DNA of 64,000 bases. Origin: Marinobacter nanhaiticus D15-8W. Its GTDB lineage: Bacteria; Pseudomonadota; Gammaproteobacteria; Pseudomonadales; Oleiphilaceae. Location: assembly GCF_036511935.1 (NCBI RefSeq), contig NZ_AP028878.1:2108001-2172000 (forward strand), given 5' to 3'. The translations under genes and the position numbers were made by a program. Of this stretch, positions 58,821-64,000 are shown piece after piece. How positions within the stretch are numbered: position 1 is the first letter of the stretch; each line of letters begins with the position of its first letter. The notes under the pieces are model-generated. The model was not told where the DNA came from and did not search any database. It saw only the letters and a list, made by a program, of their open reading frames with translations.

Positions 58821-61745
58821 ATGACCAAGAATCGAGACCAAGCCGTGCATCCCGCGTTCGAGCAGGTTCGCAAACATCGCATCGACACGCTCAATATCGA
58901 TGTTGAAGAGTACCGGCACCGCAAGACCGGGGCGACGCACCTGCACCTGGCGTCCGACAACGACGAGAATGTCTTCTTCGTTGCGCTGCGAACGTTTCCC
59001 ATGAATTCGACGGGCGTGGCCCATATTCTCGAGCACACGGCCCTCTGCGGTAGTGAGCGTTACCCGGTGCGCGATCCGTTCTTCATGATGATCCGCCGGT
59101 CACTGAACACGTTTATGAATGCGTTTACCAGCAGCGACTGGACGGCTTATCCCTTCGCAACCAAGAACCGCAAAGACTTCGACAACCTGCTGTCGGTGTA
59201 CCTGGATTCCGTGTTCTTCTCGAAACTCGATGAAATGGACTTTTCACAGGAAGGGCACCGTTTGGAGTTCGAGGAGCCGACTGACCCTTCAAGCCCACTG
59301 GTCTACCGTGGCGTGGTCTATAACGAAATGAAGGGTGCCATGAGCGCAGCGACGGCCCAGTTGTGGCAGACACTGAGCAGTCATCTGTTCCCGACCACCA
59401 CCTACCACTACAACAGTGGCGGCGAGCCGGATCACATTACGGACCTGCGTTACGAGGACCTGCTGGAGTTCTACCGCCACCACTATCATCCGAGCAATGC
59501 GATCTTTGCCACCTATGGCAATATTCCGGCCATCGAACACCATGAACGGTTCGAGTCCCTGGCGCTGTCGCGCTTCGATCGCCTGGAGGTGGAATTACCG
59601 GTGCACGATGAGAAGCGGTATTTCTCACCGTTGCGAGTTGATCAGGCTTATCCGGTGAGCGCTGGTGAAGATACCGAGCACAAGACGCATATCGTGATGG
59701 GCTGGCTGCTGGGCCACAGCTTCGACCTGCAGGAGAACCTGGAAGCCCACCTGCTGGCCAACGTACTGCTGGAAAATAGCGCGTCCCCGCTCATGCGGGC
59801 GTTGGAAACCACGGACATTGGCCACTCGCCGTCACCGATGTGCGGACTGGAGGATTCCAACCGTGAGATGACCTTCGTTTGCGGTATCGAAGGCAGCGAA
59901 CCGGGCCGCGATGGCGATCTGGAGACGCTTATCGAGGATGTGCTGAAAACGGTGGCTGAAGAGGGCGTCAGTGAAGAGCGTCTCGAAGCCATCCTGCACC
60001 AACTCGAACTGCATCAGCGGGAAATCGCCGGGGATCAGTTTCCCTATGGGCTGCAACTGATCATGGCCTCCATCTCGCCGATGGTACATGGTGGGGATCC
60101 TGTTGAACTGCTGGACCTCGAGCCGGTCCTGGCGCGCCTGCGGGAGAAGATCAAGGACCCGCAGTATGTGCCGAACCTGGTGCGCCGCATGCTGCTCGAC
60201 AACCCGCACCGCGTGACTCTGACGCTCCGGCCGGATGACCAGATGGAATCCCGGCAGCAGAAAGCAATCAGCGAAGCACTGGAGCGTCGTAAGGCGGCAT
60301 TGGATGAGGATGAGAAGAAAGCCATCGTCGATCGCGCGGCCGCCTTGGAGGCCCGTCAGAATCGCAAGGATGACGATTCGATCCTGCCGAAAGTCGACCT
60401 GAGCGACGTTCCGCTGCAATTGCCCGAGCCTGACGCCCGGGTTATAGACGGTTTTCCGGCCACCGCCTACGCCCAGGGCACGAACGGCCTGGTCTACGAG
60501 CAGGTCGTTCTACCTCTGCCCTCCCTGAACGAAGAGGAATTGTTGCTGCTGCCGCTGTATACCACATGCCTGACGGAGGTGGGTTGCGGCGATCTGGACT
60601 ACCTGGCCATGCAGGACCGTATGTCAGCGGAATCCGGCGGCGTGAGCGCCTTCTCGGTGGCCAAGGGTAAGGTCGACGACGTCCAGGACCTCACGGGCTA
60701 TCTCGTCCTCAGTGGCAAGGCGCTGGCACGCAATAAGGACAAGCTGACCCAGCTGCTGCGCGATGTCTTTACCAGCGCCCGTTTCGACGAGCATGACCGT
60801 ATCCGCGAAATTGTGGCCCAGATCCGGTCTCGCCGCGAACAGGCCGTAACGGGCAGTGGCCACGCCCTGGCGATGGGCGCTGCGTCGCAGGGTCTGAGCC
60901 CCGGTGCGCAGCTGGCGTTCAAGCTGGGCGGACTGTCCGCTATCAAGGGGATCAAGGCGCTGGACGACTCGCTGAAGGACGAGCAGGCCCTGAAAGGCTT
61001 GTGTGACAAGCTGGCGACGATCCATGGTCGGGTTCAGGAGCAGGCGCGTCAGTTCCTGGTGGTGGGCGAATCCGAGCAGCTCGATCCGATGATCGAGGAC
61101 TTACGCAAGGCATGGCCGAAAGCCACGTCCATCGAAACCGAGCTTTGGCAGGTGCCGCCGGTTAACGAAACCGTGCGTCAGGCCTGGCTTACCTCCACCC
61201 AGGTTAACTTCTGTGCCAAGGCCTACAGCACCGTAGCCGTGGATCACCCGGATGCGGCGGCATTGAGTGTGCTCGGCGGCTTCCTGCGTAATGGTTACCT
61301 GCACCGGGCGATCCGGGAACAGGGCGGCGCCTATGGCGGCGGCGCAGCGCAGGATAGCGTAAACGGTACCTTCCGCTTCTTCTCCTACCGCGATCCACGC
61401 CTGGTGGAGACGCTGGATGACTTCGATGGCGCACTGACATGGTTGCAAGAGACCGATCACGACCCGCAGTCGCTGGAAGAGGCGATCCTCGGTGTGGTTG
61501 GTCAGCTCGACAAGCCGCGCTCCCCAGCTGGCGAAGCGAAGCATGCTTTCCACAATCGTCTCTTCGGACGTACGCCGGATCAGCAGAAACGCTTCCGTGA
61601 GCGGGTTCTTGCCGTCACCATCGACGACCTCAAGCGGGTGGCTTCGGAATGGCTGGTGCCTGAAAAAGCCAGCACGGCCGTAATTACCAGCCCGCAGCAG
61701 CGCTCGGTGCTTGAAGCTGCAGGCCTGGAAATCCACGAACTCTAA
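58821..61745 (+). CDS. M16-family (PreP-like) zinc metalloprotease
   Basis: 974 residues, full length for the two-halved M16C (presequence protease) group. The inverted zinc motif HILEH (His68, Glu71, His72) is intact, with a downstream Glu ligand in SSPLVYRGVVYNEMKGAMS. The second half (from about 530) is the catalytically inactive repeat ending AREQGGAYGGGA. Such proteases degrade short unfolded peptides. It follows mgsA by 42 bp on the same strand. No signal peptide, so it is cytoplasmic or, if exported, uses another route. Confidence 0.9.
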   Translation: MTKNRDQAVHPAFEQVRKHRIDTLNIDVEEYRHRKTGATHLHLASDNDENVFFVALRTFPMNSTGVAHILEHTALCGSERYPVRDPFFMMIRRSLNTFMNAFTSSDWTAYPFATKNRKDFDNLLSVYLDSVFFSKLDEMDFSQEGHRLEFEEPTDPSSPLVYRGVVYNEMKGAMSAATAQLWQTLSSHLFPTTTYHYNSGGEPDHITDLRYEDLLEFYRHHYHPSNAIFATYGNIPAIEHHERFESLALSRFDRLEVELPVHDEKRYFSPLRVDQAYPVSAGEDTEHKTHIVMGWLLGHSFDLQENLEAHLLANVLLENSASPLMRALETTDIGHSPSPMCGLEDSNREMTFVCGIEGSEPGRDGDLETLIEDVLKTVAEEGVSEERLEAILHQLELHQREIAGDQFPYGLQLIMASISPMVHGGDPVELLDLEPVLARLREKIKDPQYVPNLVRRMLLDNPHRVTLTLRPDDQMESRQQKAISEALERRKAALDEDEKKAIVDRAAALEARQNRKDDDSILPKVDLSDVPLQLPEPDARVIDGFPATAYAQGTNGLVYEQVVLPLPSLNEEELLLLPLYTTCLTEVGCGDLDYLAMQDRMSAESGGVSAFSVAKGKVDDVQDLTGYLVLSGKALARNKDKLTQLLRDVFTSARFDEHDRIREIVAQIRSRREQAVTGSGHALAMGAASQGLSPGAQLAFKLGGLSAIKGIKALDDSLKDEQALKGLCDKLATIHGRVQEQARQFLVVGESEQLDPMIEDLRKAWPKATSIETELWQVPPVNETVRQAWLTSTQVNFCAKAYSTVAVDHPDAAALSVLGGFLRNGYLHRAIREQGGAYGGGAAQDSVNGTFRFFSYRDPRLVETLDDFDGALTWLQETDHDPQSLEEAILGVVGQLDKPRSPAGEAKHAFHNRLFGRTPDQQKRFRERVLAVTIDDLKRVASEWLVPEKASTAVITSPQQRSVLEAAGLEIHEL

Positions 61746-61796
61746 GGCGTCCGTGGTCACCACGGCGTCAACTGGCTGGCGACATAGAGCGGGATC

Positions 61797-62612
61797 CTAG
61801 CGGTTCCGCTCTATGCCGGTATTCACCATGATCCGGGTGGAAATTTCCTCGACTGAATAGGCTGTCGTATTCAGGTAGGGCAGCCGTTCCCGACGATACA
61901 TCAGCTCAATCTCCTCCACTTCGAACTGACACTGTTTCGCAGATGAATAGCGCGAATTCGGCCTCCGTTCGTTGCGGATAGTGGCCAGGCGGTCGGGGTC
62001 GATGGTGAGTCCGAAGAGCTTCTCGCGGTGGGGGCGCAGGACCTTGGGCAAACGCTGGTCGTGGATATCGTCTTCGGTAATCGGATAGTTGGCTGCCTTT
62101 ATACCGTAGTGCAGGGCGAGATACAGACACGTCGGTGTCTTGCCGCTTCGGGAAGCGCCAATCAGGATGATGTCTGCCTCGTCGTAATAGCGTGTGCGTG
62201 CACCATCGTCGTTATCCAGAGCGAAATTGACCGCATGGATACGGCGTTCGTAGTTGGATTCGTTGGAGATGGAGTGGGAGCGGCCAACGGAGTAGGAAGA
62301 TGAAGCCGCCAGTTCCTGCTCCAGCGGTTGCAGGAAAGTACCGAAGATATCGATCATGAAGCCGTTGGCCTTGGTGATCTCGGCCCGAATCGTGTTGTCG
62401 ACGATCGTGTCGAAGACCAGCGGCTTTTCACCATCCAGCTCCGCAGACTTATTAATGCGTTTGACGAGGTTGGCGGCTTTTTCCAGATCGTCAATGTACG
62501 GAACGGTAATGCGTTCGAAATGAATTTTCTCAAACTGGGCAAGCAGACTGTTGCCCAAGGCTTCGGCGGTAATACCCGTACCATCGGATATAAAAAAGGC
62601 GGTCCGTTTCAT
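61797..62612 (-). CDS. ppsR: PEP synthetase regulatory protein PpsR (bifunctional kinase/pyrophosphorylase)
   Basis: 271 residues of the DUF299 family: start [19 protein letters not shown] and P-loop GASRSGKT (152-159), followed by [19 protein letters not shown]. It phosphorylates and dephosphorylates PEP synthetase PpsA in an ADP/Pi-dependent way. It is divergent from ppsA, the usual arrangement. Confidence 0.95.
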   Translation of the reverse strand: MKRTAFFISDGTGITAEALGNSLLAQFEKIHFERITVPYIDDLEKAANLVKRINKSAELDGEKPLVFDTIVDNTIRAEITKANGFMIDIFGTFLQPLEQELAASSSYSVGRSHSISNESNYERRIHAVNFALDNDDGARTRYYDEADIILIGASRSGKTPTCLYLALHYGIKAANYPITEDDIHDQRLPKVLRPHREKLFGLTIDPDRLATIRNERRPNSRYSSAKQCQFEVEEIELMYRRERLPYLNTTAYSVEEISTRIMVNTGIERNR

Positions 62613-62772
62613 GTGAACTGCATGGCTCCGTTTCTTCGTTGTCAGGCAGGGATCCGAGGGAGTCTGGCTCCTTTCGCGCGCTACCGGTGAGAGTAAGGTA
62701 ATCTGCCTGCAAGGCCGTCTGTAGGTAGGTTCCCTAGGTTATCCTCGCAGGTTACAGTATGATACGGCCGGT

Positions 62773-62832
62773 ATTCGAGAGGCTACTGCCAAATTCGAGA
62801 GGCTATTGCCAAGTTCGAAAAGCTGCTCGACA
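62773..62832 (+). repeat. Three-copy 20-bp tandem repeat upstream of ppsA
   Basis: Copies begin at 62773, 62793 and 62813 with exact 20-bp spacing. The first two differ at one base (ATTCGAGAGGCTACTGCCAA against ATTCGAGAGGCTATTGCCAA); the third is more worn (GTTCGAAAAGCTGCTCGACA). It is in the leader of ppsA. Confidence 0.8.
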
Positions 62833-62876
62833 GGCTACAGCGCCAAATGGGCTCACAGATTTAAGGGAGATGCGCT

Positions 62877-64000
62877 TTGGAAGATTACATCATCTGGTTT
62901 GAAAACCTGGGCATGTCAGATGTCGACCGGGTGGGTGGCAAAAATGCCTCGCTGGGGGAAATGATCAGCAACCTAGCCAACGCCGGTGTGACTGTTCCGG
63001 GTGGTTTCGCCACGACGGCCCATGCGTATCGCGAATTTCTCGCCAAGGACGGTCTGAAGGACCGTATCGATGAAGCGCTCGAAGCGCTGGATATCAATGA
63101 TGTGAACGAGCTGGCTCGGGTCGGTGCCCAGGTTCGCCAGTGGATCAATGACACACCATTCCCTGAATCCCTGGAAAAGGCCCTGGAAGATGCGTATTCG
63201 CAGCTGCAGGCGGGGAATACCAACATGGCGGTAGCGGTCCGCTCCTCGGCCACGGCTGAAGACCTGCCCGATGCGTCCTTTGCCGGCCAGCAGGAAACCT
63301 TCCTCAATATTGTTGGTCTCGACCACGTCAAGCATGCCGTGCGGGAGGTCTTTGCGTCCCTGTTCAACGACCGTGCGATTTCCTACCGGGTCCACCACGG
63401 TTTCGATCACAAGATGGTGGCTCTTTCCGCCGGTATCCAGAAGATGGTGCGCAGTGAGACGGCGGCCAGCGGTGTCATGTTTACCCTGGACACCGAATCC
63501 GGCTTCCAGAATGTCGTCTTCATCACCGCCTCCTATGGCCTGGGTGAAACCGTCGTCCAGGGTGCTGTAAACCCGGACGAATTTTACGTGCACAAGCCGA
63601 CCCTCGAAGCGGGTCGACCGGCGGTCCTGCGTCGTAACCTGGGCAGCAAGGCCATCAAGATGGTCTACGGCAACAGTGCCGAAGCCGGCAAGTCGGTCGA
63701 AACCGTCAAGGTCGAGCAGGATGATCGCAATACCTTCTGTATCAAGGATGCAGAAGTCGAGGATCTGGCCCGTCAGGCCCTGATCATCGAGAAGCATTAC
63801 AAGCGTCCGATGGACATCGAATGGGCGAAGGACGGCGACGATGGCCGTATCTACATCGTCCAGGCCCGCCCGGAAACAGTGAAGAGCCGGGTTGCCGCCA
63901 ACGTCATGGAGCGTTACCTGCTCAAGGAAACCGGCAAGGTCATCGCCGAAGGCCGCAGTATCGGTCACCGGATCGGCAAAGGCCCGGTACGCGTGGTCAC
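62877..64000 (+). CDS. ppsA: Phosphoenolpyruvate synthase PpsA, N-terminal part (3' end outside window)
   Basis: 374 codons are visible before the window ends. They form the ATP-grasp nucleotide-binding domain: [71 protein letters not shown] and the closing [20 protein letters not shown]. The phospho-histidine and PEP domains lie outside. It makes PEP from pyruvate and ATP in gluconeogenesis. The start codon is TTG 62877, preceded by AAGGGAG at 7 bases. The divergent ppsR regulates it. Confidence 0.95.
   Translation, partial: MEDYIIWFENLGMSDVDRVGGKNASLGEMISNLANAGVTVPGGFATTAHAYREFLAKDGLKDRIDEALEALDINDVNELARVGAQVRQWINDTPFPESLEKALEDAYSQLQAGNTNMAVAVRSSATAEDLPDASFAGQQETFLNIVGLDHVKHAVREVFASLFNDRAISYRVHHGFDHKMVALSAGIQKMVRSETAASGVMFTLDTESGFQNVVFITASYGLGETVVQGAVNPDEFYVHKPTLEAGRPAVLRRNLGSKAIKMVYGNSAEAGKSVETVKVEQDDRNTFCIKDAEVEDLARQALIIEKHYKRPMDIEWAKDGDDGRIYIVQARPETVKSRVAANVMERYLLKETGKVIAEGRSIGHRIGKGPVRVV

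Noticed and set aside
62773..62832. CRISPR-like array
   Set aside because: Repeats are 20 bp directly abutting without spacers and there are no cas genes.
62973..63968. 331-residue minus-strand frame
   Set aside because: Antisense to ppsA, which carries all expected ATP-grasp motifs.

Overview
This window reads as a contiguous piece of chromosome from a marine-type gammaproteobacterium. It is gene dense (about 55 genes), moderately high in GC, and has no phage, transposase, rRNA operon or CRISPR array that I can see. A complete Na+-NQR operon, a PsrA-type regulator, the gene order gapdh / mfd-csiV / mtiP near nqrA-F-apbE-nqrM-sthA (the order I know from Pseudomonas) and a VolA/Pla-1-type lipoprotein lipase together suggest Marinobacter or a close relative. 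That assignment is inference from gene content, not from a database search.

Layout. 1-12.6 kb: the 3' end of a penicillin-acylase-family enzyme, a membrane diguanylate cyclase, a large lipase lipoprotein, a crotonase, class I fumarase, a STAS-like protein, SelO, an HD-domain protein and a QTMAN/GTDC1-like glycosyltransferase. 13-22 kb: a TonB-like protein, RsmC, a flavin reductase, an LpxH-like phosphatase, an acyl-CoA thioesterase, a second diguanylate cyclase, RlmG and riboflavin synthase. 22-29 kb: an orphan membrane protein, an Amt ammonium channel, PsrA with a clear self-operator, an L,D-transpeptidase, and an MscS channel coupled to methylthioinosine phosphorylase. 28-44 kb: csiV-mfd facing a long-form GAPDH, then the Na+-pumping NADH:quinone oxidoreductase operon nqrABCDEF with its maturation genes apbE and nqrM, then soluble transhydrogenase sthA. 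44-50.7 kb: a glycerophosphodiesterase, DAHP synthase, TerB, transaldolase, DusA, an AEC transporter and ZnuA under a Zur box. 50.9-52.7 kb: gltX followed by a tRNA-Ala(GGC)/tRNA-Glu(UUC) operon. 53-58 kb: a divergent PTPS/QueD-family protein, a MobA-like nucleotidyltransferase, a response regulator with a C-terminal membrane anchor, a PEGA-MORN repeat protein and a small membrane protein. 58-64 kb: methylglyoxal synthase, a PreP-like M16 protease, and the divergent ppsR/ppsA pair; ppsA runs off the end.

Genes that work together: NqrA-F make the sodium pump, ApbE attaches FMN to NqrB and NqrC, and NqrM helps place its iron. SthA balances NADH and NADPH. PpsR regulates PpsA. GAPDH, PpsA, transaldolase, MgsA and DAHP synthase sit around the triose-phosphate/PEP node.

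Most interesting signals: (1) two copies, in opposite orientation, of a roughly 102-bp intergenic element with three hairpins and compensatory stem changes; (2) a response regulator that is tail-anchored in the membrane, beside a PEGA-MORN protein, with no kinase nearby; (3) a bacterial relative of the vertebrate queuosine-tRNA mannosyltransferase; (4) paired PsrA-type operators overlapping the psrA promoter; (5) a three-copy 20-bp tandem repeat in the ppsA leader.
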